A DNA stretch of 29,874 bases. It comes from an uncultured Opitutales bacterium (lineage in GTDB: Bacteria > Verrucomicrobiota > Verrucomicrobiia > Opitutales > Intestinicryptomonadaceae). The stretch is from NCBI GenBank assembly GCA_900545715.1, contig URAJ01000027.1:1-29874 (forward strand), read 5' to 3'. This document shows positions 17,583-26,570 of this stretch, piece after piece. How positions within the stretch are numbered: the stretch's first letter is position 1; every line of letters begins with the position of its first letter. The notes below the pieces were generated by a model. It did not search any database. It was not told the origin of the DNA and saw nothing but the letters and a program-made list of their open reading frames with translations. The translations under genes were made by a program, and so were the position numbers.

Positions 17583-20500
17583 ATGAGGAAAATGGGAATT
17601 TTATATGCTGTAATTTTTGCTTTCTTGCCGTTTTTGGCAATGGCGGAAAATTCTGACAACCTGAAATCCGGATTTAAAAGCCCCCCAGTGGAATCTTTGC
17701 CGCGCACATGGTGGCATTGGATAGACGGAAATATAACCGAGGAGGGCATAACCGCAGACTTGGAGGCAATGCGCAAGGTCGGCATAGGCTCCGCGACAAT
17801 TCTCGACATCACAAGCGGTTTGCCGAAAGGCCCTGTAAAGACTCTTTCCCCAAGGTGGTACGAACTCGTAAACCATGCGGTGAAAGAGGCCGAGAGGCTT
17901 GGAATGGAAATAACTGTCCATAACTGCCCCGGGTGGTCGAGCTCAGGCGGCCCGTGGATAAAACCTGAAAACGCAATGAAGGAAATTGCGTGGACCCAAA
18001 CAGCCGTAAAGGGCGGCGACGAGGTTAATATAAAGCTTCCAAAGGCTCAGGGAAAATTGGGATTTTACAAGGACATCGCAGTTGTGGCGTATCCGAGCCT
18101 CGCGGGGGAGTCCGACGTATTTAAAAATGCCGGATTTAAAATCATAAAAAATTTCCCAACCGCGAAAGAGTTAAAAGTTCCCGCGTATATGCCGGACTAC
18201 ATAAAAGTGACGCAAGAGGCGGAAGACCTTCTTGGAGCCGATTGGAGAAAAGTTGCGATGCTGCGCCCTGCCAAAGATAACACCCCGGGCGATTCTGTCG
18301 TATTTGAATTTGACAAGCCGTATTCGATTGGCGGACTTAAAGTAAGCATAGGCGGCCCGCCATACAACGCATTCGCTGTATTTGACATTTGGGTTTCGGA
18401 CGACGGAAAAAATTTTAGAAAACATTTTACGACTGCCCCTATGCGCTACCCCGCAGCGGAGAGCGGATTTTCCGCGGCGACGGCAAAGTTTGTAAAAGTT
18501 GAGCTGGTCGGAAGCAACGACGGGAAACCTGTATCGCTTTACAATATGTCGTTTTACCCGTATGTAAAAATTCCGGATATAGATTTAAAGATTTTCTCAA
18601 AGTGGGGGACAATTCCGCGCCGCGAGTCGCCCGAAGGAATCAAGCCCATCGCAAAAAACTCGATTGTTGACCTCTCAAAATATATGGATTCCGAAGGGAA
18701 TCTGAAATGGCGCGCGCCCGCAGGCGACTGGACTGTACTTCGCTTTGGAATGGTGTGCAACGGGCGCGGAAACCACCCCGCCACCCCTGAGGGCTCTGGT
18801 TTGGAATGCGACAAAATGTCCAAGAGGGGGGTTGACGCAGTATGGTCTGGAATGATGTCGAAAATAGTTTCCGACGCGGGCGAATCCGCCGGAAAAGTTT
18901 TGAGCGCAACACTCATAGACAGCTACGAGGTCGGCCCCCAAAACTGGACCGACGACTTCCCCGCCGAATTTAAAGAGTTGCGCGGATACGACATCGTTAA
19001 GAATTTGCCTATCCTGACCGGCAGATACGTTGAGAGCGCCGACTATTCCGAGCGTTTCCTTCAAGACTTTCGCAGGACAATAGCCGACTTGTTCGCAAAG
19101 TATTACGGAAAGTATTTTTCCGAGCTCGTGGCAAAAAGCGGCCTAAAATTCATATCCGAGCCCTACGGCGGCCCCTTCGACGAGCTTTTGCAGGGCAGGT
19201 ACGCCGACATTCCAATGGGCGAGTTTTGGAGCGGCTGGAACAATACGGGCAACGCGCGCTTGGCATCGAATATAGCCCAAATAAACGGCCGCAAGTTCGT
19301 GCAGACAGAAACGTTCACTTCGGGGCCCGGAGAATGTTGGAAAAGCACCCCCGCAAACCACAAGACACAGGGCGACAACGCCTTTTCGGAAGGGGTAAAC
19401 AGGTTTGTTTTCCACAGCTACGCACACCAGGCGTACGAAAGAAACGGCGCGGGAATCACAATGGGTATATGGGGGTTCCATTTCAACAGAAAGAATACCC
19501 TTTGGGATTTTTACGACGGCTGGCTATCATACATTGGCAAGTCGCAATTTATGCTTCAGCAGGGAAAGTTTTCCGCCTCCGCCTTGTACATAGCCCCCGA
19601 GGAAGTCCCGTGCATTACCCCCCTTACCCAGATATACGCCGCGAAGGATTTCTATTGCGGGGTAGATTTATTTGCGCCGAATCTACCGTTCGGCTACGCC
19701 GGCAATGTTTGCGAGCCCTACGCGGCCTTTGATTCAATCTCTGTCTCCGACGGGAAAATACGCTTAAAAAGCGGAATGAAGTACGACATTTTAATCGCCA
19801 ACAATACGGAGACAATTTCCGACAGGCTTCTCGGCAAAATTCGCTCCTTCGCGAACGACGGCGCGATTGTTTTGCTCGGCAACCCTCCGAAAAAATCCTT
19901 CGGACTTTCTGGGTATCCCAAAAATCAAAAGCGTTTCGATAGGCTCGTATCCGAACTGTGGGGCGGGCTTGACGGCACTTCCAAGACCTCGAAAAAGCTC
20001 GGGAAGGGCAGGGTATTTTTCGGAGTTTCCCCCGAGAGCGTCCTCAGGGAAATCGGCGTAAAGCCCGACTTCTCCGCGACCCGCGTCGACGGAAAAAAAC
20101 TCGAAGATATAAAATACATATTGAGAAAGACTGAATCCGCAGACATCTATTTCATCGCAAACCAGGCGGAAAGCGGCTTGGCAACACTGATAAACGCCGA
20201 ATTTGCGTCCACATGCCCGTCTCCAGAAATATGGGACGCCGAGACCGGAAAAATTGTCCCTGCCTCGGTTTGGGATTCCTCCGGAGGGCGCACTGTCGCA
20301 CAGCTTGCGCTTTTGCCGAGGCAGTCGCTATTTGTAGTTTTCGATAAAAATGCCGAGGCTTACCCGCACCTTAAAAAGGCTAAATGGGAGCCCGCGAAGA
20401 AGCTATCCGAGAGGCTTGTAGTCGAAAAGGCTCTATGGAGAAGCACGGACGGCTCGAAAGGCGCGGACGTGACGGAGCTTGTGCGCTCAAAGATAAAAGA

Positions 20501-21380
20501 CTCCTCGCTGAAACTGTCTGCAACAAGCGGAGAGCTTGGCGGAGACGCCGCCCCGAATATGCCAAAAGTTCTCGAAGTCTTTTATTCAATCGACGGAAAG
20601 AAAGAGAGCTTGGCTGTCAACGAATGGAAGTCCGCAGAGATAAAATGCCCGCCGCTTTCTGAAAGCGGATTGCCCGACAGGGAATTTGCCGTAGAGCGCA
20701 GGGGCGGAAAAATGTTTTTACGCGCCTGGGCGGAAGGTTCTTTTGAGGCTTTGTCGGCGGACGGGAAGGAGATAAAAATAAATCCGGGCAAAATACCCGA
20801 AAAAATAGACTTGTCGCGCGGGTGGACTGTGGAGCTCAAAAATTCAGGCGTGGAGAAATTCCGCAAAAATAAGCTCGAGTCGCTCTCAAAAAGCGGCAAT
20901 CCGGATGTAAAATATTTTTCCGGCACTGCGAGGTATTCAAAAAAATTCAACTTGCCCGAGGGATTTTTGTCGGATGTTGTCGCCTTTGACTTGGATCTCG
21001 GGAAAGTGCGCGACATCGCCCGTGTGCGGCTTAACGGCAAGGACATTGGGAACCTATGGTATCCTCCTTATAGCAGGGAAGTGACAGAGGCCCTGAAAGA
21101 AGGCGAGAATATACTTGAAGTCGAGGTGGCCAACACATGGTTCAACCGCCTTGTCGGCGACGAAACGCTTCCGGAAGACGCCGAATGGAAACCGCGAAAT
21201 TCGAACGGACAGCTTCTAAAATCTTTCCCCGACTGGTATATGAAAGGCGAAAAGAGCCCGTCCGGCAGAAAAGCTTTCACGACTTTCAGGAATTGGCGCA
21301 AGGATTCCCCGCTTATAGAATCCGGCTTGATTGGGCCTGTTATTTTGCGCCCTTCAAAACTATCTGCGTTAGAGCTGTAA
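17583..21380 (+). CDS. GH106 alpha-L-rhamnosidase, secreted
   Basis: A 1265-residue exported enzyme expected to remove terminal alpha-L-rhamnose from plant or microbial polysaccharide. Start ATG 17583 gives a signal peptide MRKMGILYAVIFAFLPFLAMA; a GTG at 17565 would add six residues but sits on the likely transcript start. The mature N-terminus FKSPPVESLPRTWWHWIDGNITEEG, then MRKVGIGSATILD and GMEITVHNCPGWSSSGGPW, is diagnostic for GH106. Candidate catalytic acids are Glu526 (in SEPYGGPFDELLQ) and Glu576 (in QTETFTSGPGECW). A beta-sandwich insert lies near residues 225-320 (FDIWVSDDGKNFRKHF), and a C-terminal jelly-roll near 1110-1200 has VAFDLDLGKVRDIARVRLNGKDIG, as in many GH106 and GH2-like enzymes. 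Length is normal for multidomain members. No other rhamnose genes are in the window. Divergent from a secreted unknown protein. Confidence 0.93.
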   Translation: MRKMGILYAVIFAFLPFLAMAENSDNLKSGFKSPPVESLPRTWWHWIDGNITEEGITADLEAMRKVGIGSATILDITSGLPKGPVKTLSPRWYELVNHAVKEAERLGMEITVHNCPGWSSSGGPWIKPENAMKEIAWTQTAVKGGDEVNIKLPKAQGKLGFYKDIAVVAYPSLAGESDVFKNAGFKIIKNFPTAKELKVPAYMPDYIKVTQEAEDLLGADWRKVAMLRPAKDNTPGDSVVFEFDKPYSIGGLKVSIGGPPYNAFAVFDIWVSDDGKNFRKHFTTAPMRYPAAESGFSAATAKFVKVELVGSNDGKPVSLYNMSFYPYVKIPDIDLKIFSKWGTIPRRESPEGIKPIAKNSIVDLSKYMDSEGNLKWRAPAGDWTVLRFGMVCNGRGNHPATPEGSGLECDKMSKRGVDAVWSGMMSKIVSDAGESAGKVLSATLIDSYEVGPQNWTDDFPAEFKELRGYDIVKNLPILTGRYVESADYSERFLQDFRRTIADLFAKYYGKYFSELVAKSGLKFISEPYGGPFDELLQGRYADIPMGEFWSGWNNTGNARLASNIAQINGRKFVQTETFTSGPGECWKSTPANHKTQGDNAFSEGVNRFVFHSYAHQAYERNGAGITMGIWGFHFNRKNTLWDFYDGWLSYIGKSQFMLQQGKFSASALYIAPEEVPCITPLTQIYAAKDFYCGVDLFAPNLPFGYAGNVCEPYAAFDSISVSDGKIRLKSGMKYDILIANNTETISDRLLGKIRSFANDGAIVLLGNPPKKSFGLSGYPKNQKRFDRLVSELWGGLDGTSKTSKKLGKGRVFFGVSPESVLREIGVKPDFSATRVDGKKLEDIKYILRKTESADIYFIANQAESGLATLINAEFASTCPSPEIWDAETGKIVPASVWDSSGGRTVAQLALLPRQSLFVVFDKNAEAYPHLKKAKWEPAKKLSERLVVEKALWRSTDGSKGADVTELVRSKIKDSSLKLSATSGELGGDAAPNMPKVLEVFYSIDGKKESLAVNEWKSAEIKCPPLSESGLPDREFAVERRGGKMFLRAWAEGSFEALSADGKEIKINPGKIPEKIDLSRGWTVELKNSGVEKFRKNKLESLSKSGNPDVKYFSGTARYSKKFNLPEGFLSDVVAFDLDLGKVRDIARVRLNGKDIGNLWYPPYSREVTEALKEGENILEVEVANTWFNRLVGDETLPEDAEWKPRNSNGQLLKSFPDWYMKGEKSPSGRKAFTTFRNWRKDSPLIESGLIGPVILRPSKLSALEL

Positions 21381-21393
21381 TTTCTTTATTTAT

Positions 21394-21462
21394 GCGCGCA
21401 TTTTTAACGCTGCGGCATGCGAAAGCCGCGGCCTAACTTTGCGCGCTTTCCGCATTTTTTTT
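21394..21462 (+). terminator. Compound hairpin terminator after the rhamnosidase
   Basis: An outer stem GCGCGCA (21394-21400) with TGCGCGC (21440-21446) encloses an inner stem GCTGCGGC (21409-21416) with GCCGCGGC (21425-21432, one G-U). A T8 run follows at 21455-21462 after TTTCCGCA. It lies 13 bases after the stop. Confidence 0.6.
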
Positions 21463-21969
21463 GAAAGATTTATTGCAGGCATAAATGGAAAATTTTGCGG
21501 ATAAAAAAGAATATTAAAATGAGTAATTATGTATAGCGGCTTCTGGCAGGTTTCAAAACATCTGCTGTCGTGAAGCGATGGCAAATGCAATTTTCTTTGC
21601 GCGGGGCAGGGGAAAAAATCTTTTAATTTGCGCGCTTTGCATTTTTGCTTTTTTGCAAGGGTTGCGCAGGATTCATTATAAAGTATATAAACTGTTCTTG
21701 AGCTCGTGTGCGTATTGCAGAGTTGCCGCACTAATTGAGCGATGCAAAAAATTTTTTCACTTTGAACGTGCGGTTGCGTCCGTGTGCATTTGCCGCGCAA
21801 AGGGGGGGGTATAAAAAATTTTTTCACTCTAAAAAAAATGCGGGCGGCTATACGGGCGCTGATTGTAATTCTCAATGCTCTCGCCGCAAATTTTCATATC
21901 CCATGCGCAATGTCCGCAATGCTTTCTTCCGCCTATTAACGCTCGAAAATATGCAAAGAAGTTTGCGCC
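21463..21969. other. Intergenic region of about 500 bases with a possible small RNA
   Basis: No protein gene is credible; open frames here are short and without ribosome sites. It contains a promoter-like pair (TTGCAA 21653-21658, TATAAA 21677-21682), a nested stem at 21702-21740, an exact 16-base direct repeat (AAAAAATTTTTTCACT at 21746-21761 and 21813-21828), and a run of eight G at 21802-21809. Confidence 0.4.
21689..21757 (+). ncRNA. Speculative small RNA
   Basis: Downstream of TTGCAA-18-TATAAA, GCTC (21702-21705) pairs with GAGC (21737-21740), enclosing GTGCG (21708-21712) with CGCAC (21727-21731). The T6 run at 21752-21757 follows an A6 run, so termination is uncertain. It matches no RNA family I know. 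Confidence 0.15.
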
Positions 21970-22007
21970 AAAAAAAACAAAAAACCCGAATCTGTTTTAG
22001 ATTCGGG
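21970..22007 (-). terminator. Rho-independent terminator of the trxB-galM operon
   Basis: On the minus strand CCCGAATCT (22007-21999) pairs perfectly with AGATTCGGG (21993-21985) around a five-base loop. It is followed by a T-rich tail (TTTTTTGTTTTTTTT). It lies 34 bases after the galM stop. Confidence 0.93.
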
Positions 22008-22041
22008 CTTTCCGCTTTAAAATTATCCTTGCAAGGAAAAA

Positions 22042-23175
22042 TTAGTACGCGCCGAAGTGGAATACTGTCGTGGTGTCGTACGTTTCGCCGGGGCGCAGAA
22101 TTGTCGAGGGGAAGTCCTCGTTGTTTGGCGAGTCGGGGAAGTGCTGGGTTTCGAAGCACATTCCGTAGCGGAAGCGGTATTCCTTTCCGCCTTTGCCCTT
22201 TACCCCCTTCAAAAAGTTGCCTGCGTAAAACTGCATTCCGGGCTCGGTTGTGGAAACGGTCATTTCCCTTCCGGATACGGGCTCGTAAACGCGCGCGGCA
22301 AGCGTCATCGCCTTCGGGTTTTTGGGATCTTTATTCAACACCCAGTTGTGGTCGTAGCCGTTTGCCCCCTTCAACTGCGGGTCGTCAAACTCTATGCGCG
22401 AGCCCACTTGGCGGGGATTGCGAAAATCAAACGGCGTTCCCTGCACGTCTTTAAGACCGCCCGTAGGAATGAGGAATTTCTTTGATACGGGCGTAAATTT
22501 GTCGGCATTTATAGTAAGCTCGTGGTTGGCGACGCTTCCCTTTCCCTCTCCGGCGAGATTAAAGTAGGAGTGGTTTGTAAGGTTGCAGATTGTGGGCTTG
22601 TCGGTGGTAGCCTTGTAGTTTATTGTTAGGTTGTTTGAATTGTCGAGCGTGTAGGTGACTGCAACTTTCAGCGTTCCGGGGTATCCCTGCTCGCCGTCCG
22701 GGGAGACGAGGTTTAGCTTTAATGTTGCGCACTTTGAGTTCGCAGAGCCTTCGGCGTCCCAAACCCTGCTGTCGAAGCCGATTTTGCCACCGTGTATATG
22801 GTTTACCCCGCCGTCGTTTTTTGGCAGGTTATAGGTTTTGCCGTCTATTGAAAATTCGCCTTCCGATATGCGGTTGCCGTACCTGCCTATGAGCGCGCCG
22901 AAATACGAGTGGTCGGGGCTGTCGTAGCGGCTCAGCGAATCAAAGCCGAGAACCACGTCGCCGAATTGCCCGTTGCGGTCCGGCGCGAGTATTTGCACTA
23001 TGCGCCCGCCAAAATTCGTTATTTTTACGGTGAGCCCCTTGTCGTTTTTCATCGTAAACAGCTTGACCGGAGTTCCGTCTTTTGTCTTGCCCCAGTCGGT
23101 CTCGGTTATGCTTTGCGAGAATGCCGCGGCGGCAAGCGCCGCTAGCGAGAATAAGGTGTATATTGTCTTTTTCAT
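22042..23175 (-). CDS. galM: Aldose 1-epimerase (mutarotase) with signal peptide
   Basis: A 377-residue protein that interconverts alpha and beta anomers of aldoses. A signal peptide (MKKTIYTLFSLAALAAAAFS, then QSITE) sends it out of the cytoplasm, unlike E. coli GalM. Family blocks are FGGRIVQILAPDRNGQFGDVVLGFD, GRYGNRISEGEF, NHIHGG (125-130), NLTNHSYFNLAG with His202 as the likely acid, and CFETQHFPDSPNN with Glu342 as the likely base. Length and order are complete. Its ATG overlaps the rdgB stop as ATGA, so it is the last gene of the trxB operon and translationally coupled. A periplasmic mutarotase would speed uptake of sugars freed by secreted glycosidases such as the GH106 enzyme nearby; that link is inference. 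Confidence 0.95.
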   Translation of the reverse strand: MKKTIYTLFSLAALAAAAFSQSITETDWGKTKDGTPVKLFTMKNDKGLTVKITNFGGRIVQILAPDRNGQFGDVVLGFDSLSRYDSPDHSYFGALIGRYGNRISEGEFSIDGKTYNLPKNDGGVNHIHGGKIGFDSRVWDAEGSANSKCATLKLNLVSPDGEQGYPGTLKVAVTYTLDNSNNLTINYKATTDKPTICNLTNHSYFNLAGEGKGSVANHELTINADKFTPVSKKFLIPTGGLKDVQGTPFDFRNPRQVGSRIEFDDPQLKGANGYDHNWVLNKDPKNPKAMTLAARVYEPVSGREMTVSTTEPGMQFYAGNFLKGVKGKGGKEYRFRYGMCFETQHFPDSPNNEDFPSTILRPGETYDTTTVFHFGAY

Positions 23176-23789
23176 ATTTGTGATTTTATAAATTCCGCTG
23201 TTTGTGAGAAAGCCTTTCCGCGGTGGCTTATGGAATTTTTCTCGCGCTCGGTGAGTTCGGCTGTGGTTTTCCCGCGCTCCGGGAGAAGAAAGAGCGGATC
23301 GTATCCGAACCCGCGCTCGCCGTGCTCCGAGTTGTCTATGACACCTTCAATCTTCCCTGTGAAGACTTTTTCAACTCCGTTGGGGCATTCGAGGGCTATC
23401 GCGCAGACGAACCTCGCGGTGCGGTCGGACATGGGCACGCCTTCGAGGTTTTTTAGAAGTTTTTGGTTGTTGGCGGCGTCCGCCCCTTCGCCTTTCACGC
23501 CCGCGTACCTCGCCGACATTACGCCGGGTTCTCCGCCGAGAAAGTCAACGCACAATCCGCTGTCGTCCGCCATTACAAAGCAGCCTTTGGGCGCTATTTT
23601 TGCCGCGGCGCGCGCCTTTATAAGCGCGTTTTCGGAAAATGTTTTGCCGTCCTCCTCGGGAGGTTCAAATCCGCTTAATTCGCCCGCGCCGAATACGTCG
23701 CAGTCGAGCTTGGCGTTTGCAAACATCTCGCGAAATTCGGATATCTTGTGCGCGTTGGAAGTTGCTATGCAAATTTTTATACGGCTCAT
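23172..23789 (-). CDS. rdgB: dITP/XTP pyrophosphatase (RdgB/HAM1 family)
   Basis: A 205-residue cytoplasmic enzyme that hydrolyses dITP, ITP and XTP to monophosphates and keeps deaminated purines out of DNA and RNA. The substrate-binding start IKICIATSNAHKISEFREM, the metal-site loop FVMADDSGLCVDFLGGEPGVMSARYAG, GFGYDPLF and SHRGKAF are all in place, in family order, with the usual length. The start ATG 23789 is preceded on the minus strand by GGAGG at a proper distance, one of the few strong Shine-Dalgarno sites in the window. It overlaps the upstream HD-protein stop as ATGA, and its own stop overlaps the galM start the same way. Confidence 0.96.
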   Translation of the reverse strand: MSRIKICIATSNAHKISEFREMFANAKLDCDVFGAGELSGFEPPEEDGKTFSENALIKARAAAKIAPKGCFVMADDSGLCVDFLGGEPGVMSARYAGVKGEGADAANNQKLLKNLEGVPMSDRTARFVCAIALECPNGVEKVFTGKIEGVIDNSEHGERGFGYDPLFLLPERGKTTAELTEREKNSISHRGKAFSQTAEFIKSQI

Positions 23790-24763
23790 TTTTCCTCCGC
23801 GCTGTAATCCGGCCTGTCGGCGAGAAGTTTTACTTTAAGGGCCGGCACTTCCACAAATTCGGCTCCTTCCGCAGTGTCGAGCGCGGCTTCGAGCGCGCCC
23901 ATTTTTGCGTCAAAGTTGTCTATCGTGGATACGAATACCGCTTCGGGAGTCGCGGCGCGCACGGCCGCCCCCCACTCGGGCTCGCCCTGGTGGCTCAATA
24001 TTATGTGCTCCAATCTCAAAAGTATGTCAGCAGGCAGCGCGTTTTTAATCCCCGCCCGCCTGACTATCCTGTACCCGAGAACAACATGCCCCTGCAATAT
24101 CCCCTCGCGCGTGCGGTCGGTCACAAGCCCCTGTGAATATTCCACAGTTTTTCCGATATCGTGCAGGATGCAGCCTGCTATCGCCAAATCGGCATCGACA
24201 AACGGATATAGGGGCAGGAGCTTGTCGGCCATTCGCGCCATTTTCAGGGAATGCTCAAGCAATCCGTACATGAATGCGTGGTGCATTTTTACGGCGGCTG
24301 TCGAGGTGAAGAAAGTTTCGCGCTCGTTTAGGGCGTAGATTACCGTGTCGCGCAGGGCTTCGTTTGATATTTTGCCGGCGTAGTCGAGCAGCTCGGCTTT
24401 CATCGCGGCGGGGTCGTATTTCGACACGGCAACCAAAAAAGGCATTTCCGCCGCAGTCTCCTCGTCCGAGAGCTTGCGCGCGGACTCTATTTTGGGGCTC
24501 GGCCTCCCGTTAAAGAAATCGACGCTTGCGCATATCTCGAATGCGGTGCCTACGGGGGCGTCCTGCAATACGGCGTAAGTCGGCGCCCCGTCGAAGCACA
24601 TCGCGGTCATCGAGCCGGAGTTGTCCACAAACTCCAGCACGAGAAATTCCGTATTGTTCTTCGCAGTTTTTACGGTTTTCGAGCGCAGCAGGACAGTGGC
24701 TGTAAATGTTTTGCGCCTGTCCTGTTCGCCGAAATTTTTAAGCTCTGAAAGCCTTATTTTCAC
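23786..24763 (-). CDS. yhaM: 3'-5' exoribonuclease YhaM-like protein (OB-fold plus HD domain)
   Basis: A 325-residue protein. Residues 15-100 form an OB-fold nucleic-acid-binding domain (FTATVLLRSKTVKTAKNNTEFLVLEFVDNSG). Residues 155-300 form an HD metal-dependent phosphohydrolase domain: HHAFMYGLLEHSLKMA with His171, CILHDIGK with His201-Asp202, then GHVVLGYRIV and HIILSHQGEPEWG. This order is that of Bacillus YhaM, a 3'-5' exonuclease that trims RNA in the cytoplasm. The start is GTG (24763), with GGAG a few bases upstream and one base after the prmA stop; the stop overlaps the rdgB ATG. The HD and OB parts are clear; that the substrate is RNA is from the family. Confidence 0.88.
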   Translation of the reverse strand: MKIRLSELKNFGEQDRRKTFTATVLLRSKTVKTAKNNTEFLVLEFVDNSGSMTAMCFDGAPTYAVLQDAPVGTAFEICASVDFFNGRPSPKIESARKLSDEETAAEMPFLVAVSKYDPAAMKAELLDYAGKISNEALRDTVIYALNERETFFTSTAAVKMHHAFMYGLLEHSLKMARMADKLLPLYPFVDADLAIAGCILHDIGKTVEYSQGLVTDRTREGILQGHVVLGYRIVRRAGIKNALPADILLRLEHIILSHQGEPEWGAAVRAATPEAVFVSTIDNFDAKMGALEAALDTAEGAEFVEVPALKVKLLADRPDYSAEEK

Positions 24764-24764
24764 T

Positions 24765-25634
24765 TTACTTCTCCATCTCTATAATGAGGCTCGACCATTC
24801 CCCCATAACCGCGGATTCTATTGATTTTGCCCTCTTGCACCTGCCCGCAAAACATTCTTTGACTTCGTCGTTTTCAGCGGCGAGAATCCCGCTGAGTATG
24901 AGCTTTCCGCCGGGGTTTACGGCCTCTATCAGGTTGTCGGCGTATATGCACAAAACGTCGGAAATTATGTTTGCAAGCAGAATGTCCGCCTTCCTCCCCG
25001 CGAGCGCCATTTCTATCCCCGAGTGGACGAACTCTATCGCGCCCTTTGGTATTGCGTTAAACTCGGCGTTTTCAATGCTTACTTTCACGGCTTCGGGGTC
25101 GCGGTCGAAGCCGAAAACTTTTCTTGCGCCCAAAAGGTACGCGCTAATGGCCAAAATTCCGGAGCCGCAGCCTGCGTCTATGACGGACTTATCTTCGGGG
25201 TTGTCCGCGAGGGCGTCTATCAATGCCATTGCGCAGAGCCTTGTTGTCGGGTGGTCGCCCGTTCCGAAGGCCATTCCGGCGTCGAAGTAGAGCGCCTTGT
25301 CGGATTCGGGCACGCGGTATTCGCCCTTCATCCAGACGGGCACCCAGTGCAGCCCGCGGCAATCCCACGGTTTCAGGTATTTTTTGTATTCGTTTTGCCA
25401 GTCGGCGTCGTTTACGGCTTCGGTGTCGTAGCTTTCGGGAAGCGCAGGGAAGGCTTTGCGGAGCTCGCCGTATTCGGCAGCAGCGTCGTCGGGCGTCTCA
25501 AAAAAACCGAAGAGAACCGTCGGAGATTTGTCGTCGATTTTTTCTATTCCCCAGTTTGAGCGCACGAGCTCGCAAAAATGGTCTTCAAGCGGATCGGACA
25601 ACGCCTCTTTTATTGCTGTTTTGATTTTTATCAT
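24765..25634 (-). CDS. prmA: Ribosomal protein L11 methyltransferase (PrmA)-like
   Basis: A 289-residue SAM-dependent methyltransferase. The first 110 residues are the substrate-recognition part (WQNEYKKYLKPWDCRGLHWVPVW). The catalytic domain has the PrmA signature AFGTGDHPTTRLC, motif I VIDAGCGSGILAISAYLLGA, the acidic FGFDRD that binds ribose, and ADILLANI in place of the usual NxxxN(I/L) segment. Length fits PrmA (about 290). The product should trimethylate L11. It consumes SAM made by MetK elsewhere in the window. It sits 21 bases after trxB and one base before the HD protein. Confidence 0.9.
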   Translation of the reverse strand: MIKIKTAIKEALSDPLEDHFCELVRSNWGIEKIDDKSPTVLFGFFETPDDAAAEYGELRKAFPALPESYDTEAVNDADWQNEYKKYLKPWDCRGLHWVPVWMKGEYRVPESDKALYFDAGMAFGTGDHPTTRLCAMALIDALADNPEDKSVIDAGCGSGILAISAYLLGARKVFGFDRDPEAVKVSIENAEFNAIPKGAIEFVHSGIEMALAGRKADILLANIISDVLCIYADNLIEAVNPGGKLILSGILAAENDEVKECFAGRCKRAKSIESAVMGEWSSLIIEMEK

Positions 25635-25655
25635 GCTGCTTTTTGCTTCCGTAAA

Positions 25656-26570
25656 TCAGACTGTTGCGAGAATCGCCGCCATGCACCCCATGGCGGAGGC
25701 GGTGATTGCCTGGCGGAAAGTCCTGTCGGAGCAGTCTCCGGCTACAAATACGTTCTCGATGTTCGTTTTTACTTGTGTGCCGGGCATCGGGGTTATGTAT
25801 CCGTCGGCGTCCATATCCAGTATCCCCTTAAAAATTCCGGTGTTAGGCGTGTGCCCTATCGCGACAAAAACACCCTTGCAGGGTATTTCTGTTTTCGCGC
25901 CCGTCTTTACGTTGCGGACGAGCACGCCGCGGCAAATTCCGTTTTCGTCCGGGATTACCTCCTCGACGACGCTGTCCCAAACGGGCTCTATTTTAGGGTT
26001 GGCGAGCGCGCGGTCTGCCATAATCTTTGATGCGCGGAATTCGTTGCGGCGGTGGATTATCTTCACCGACGAGCAAAATCTTGTCAGGAAAACCGCCTCC
26101 TCGCAGGCAGAGTCTCCGCCGCCCACTACTACGACGTCTTTGCCGCGGTAGAATGCGCCGTCGCATGTCGCGCACGCCGACACTCCCTTGCCGCCGTACA
26201 TCTCGGCTTCTCCCTTTGCGCCGGTCATGCGGGGCGACGAGCCCGTTGCGACTATGATTTTCTTTGCCTCGAACGATTTACCGCCCTCGCAAAACACTTT
26301 TTTTGTTTCGGAGCTGAAGTCCACTTTTTCGACGACGGCGTTTTCTATTTTCGCCCCGAATTTCTGGGCTTGTTCGCGCATTTTCCAAAGGAGGTCGAAG
26401 CCGTTCACGCCCTCGGGGAATCCGGGGAAGTTTTCGACGTCGCTTGTCGTTGTTAGTAGCCCTCCCGGCTGGGAGCCTTCAATCACCAGCGGCGACATTC
26501 CCGCCCTTGCGGTGTAGATTGCGGCGCCCATTCCCGCGCAGCCGCTTCCGATAATTATTACTTCTTCCAT
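25656..26570 (-). CDS. trxB: Thioredoxin-disulfide reductase
   Basis: A 304-residue FAD/NADPH enzyme that reduces thioredoxin in the cytoplasm. FAD site [19 protein letters not shown] at the start, the redox pair Cys133-Ala-Thr-Cys136 in [13 protein letters not shown], the NADPH site [14 protein letters not shown], and the second FAD block [27 protein letters not shown] are all present. It is the first gene of the minus-strand operon, since the next 444 bases upstream lack a minus-strand gene. Possible promoter elements are TTGCCT and CATTAT, 17 bases apart on the minus strand near 26590-26612, but weak. No strong ribosome site is visible. Confidence 0.96.
   Translation of the reverse strand: MEEVIIIGSGCAGMGAAIYTARAGMSPLVIEGSQPGGLLTTTSDVENFPGFPEGVNGFDLLWKMREQAQKFGAKIENAVVEKVDFSSETKKVFCEGGKSFEAKKIIVATGSSPRMTGAKGEAEMYGGKGVSACATCDGAFYRGKDVVVVGGGDSACEEAVFLTRFCSSVKIIHRRNEFRASKIMADRALANPKIEPVWDSVVEEVIPDENGICRGVLVRNVKTGAKTEIPCKGVFVAIGHTPNTGIFKGILDMDADGYITPMPGTQVKTNIENVFVAGDCSDRTFRQAITASAMGCMAAILATV

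Noticed and set aside
21802..21809. G8 run as a phase-variable switch
   Set aside because: It is in non-coding sequence and not between a promoter and a gene start, so no on/off role is apparent.
21735..22454. 239-codon plus-strand frame
   Set aside because: It runs over the minus-strand terminator and into galM, is rich in Arg/Ser/Cys as shadows are, and lacks a ribosome site.
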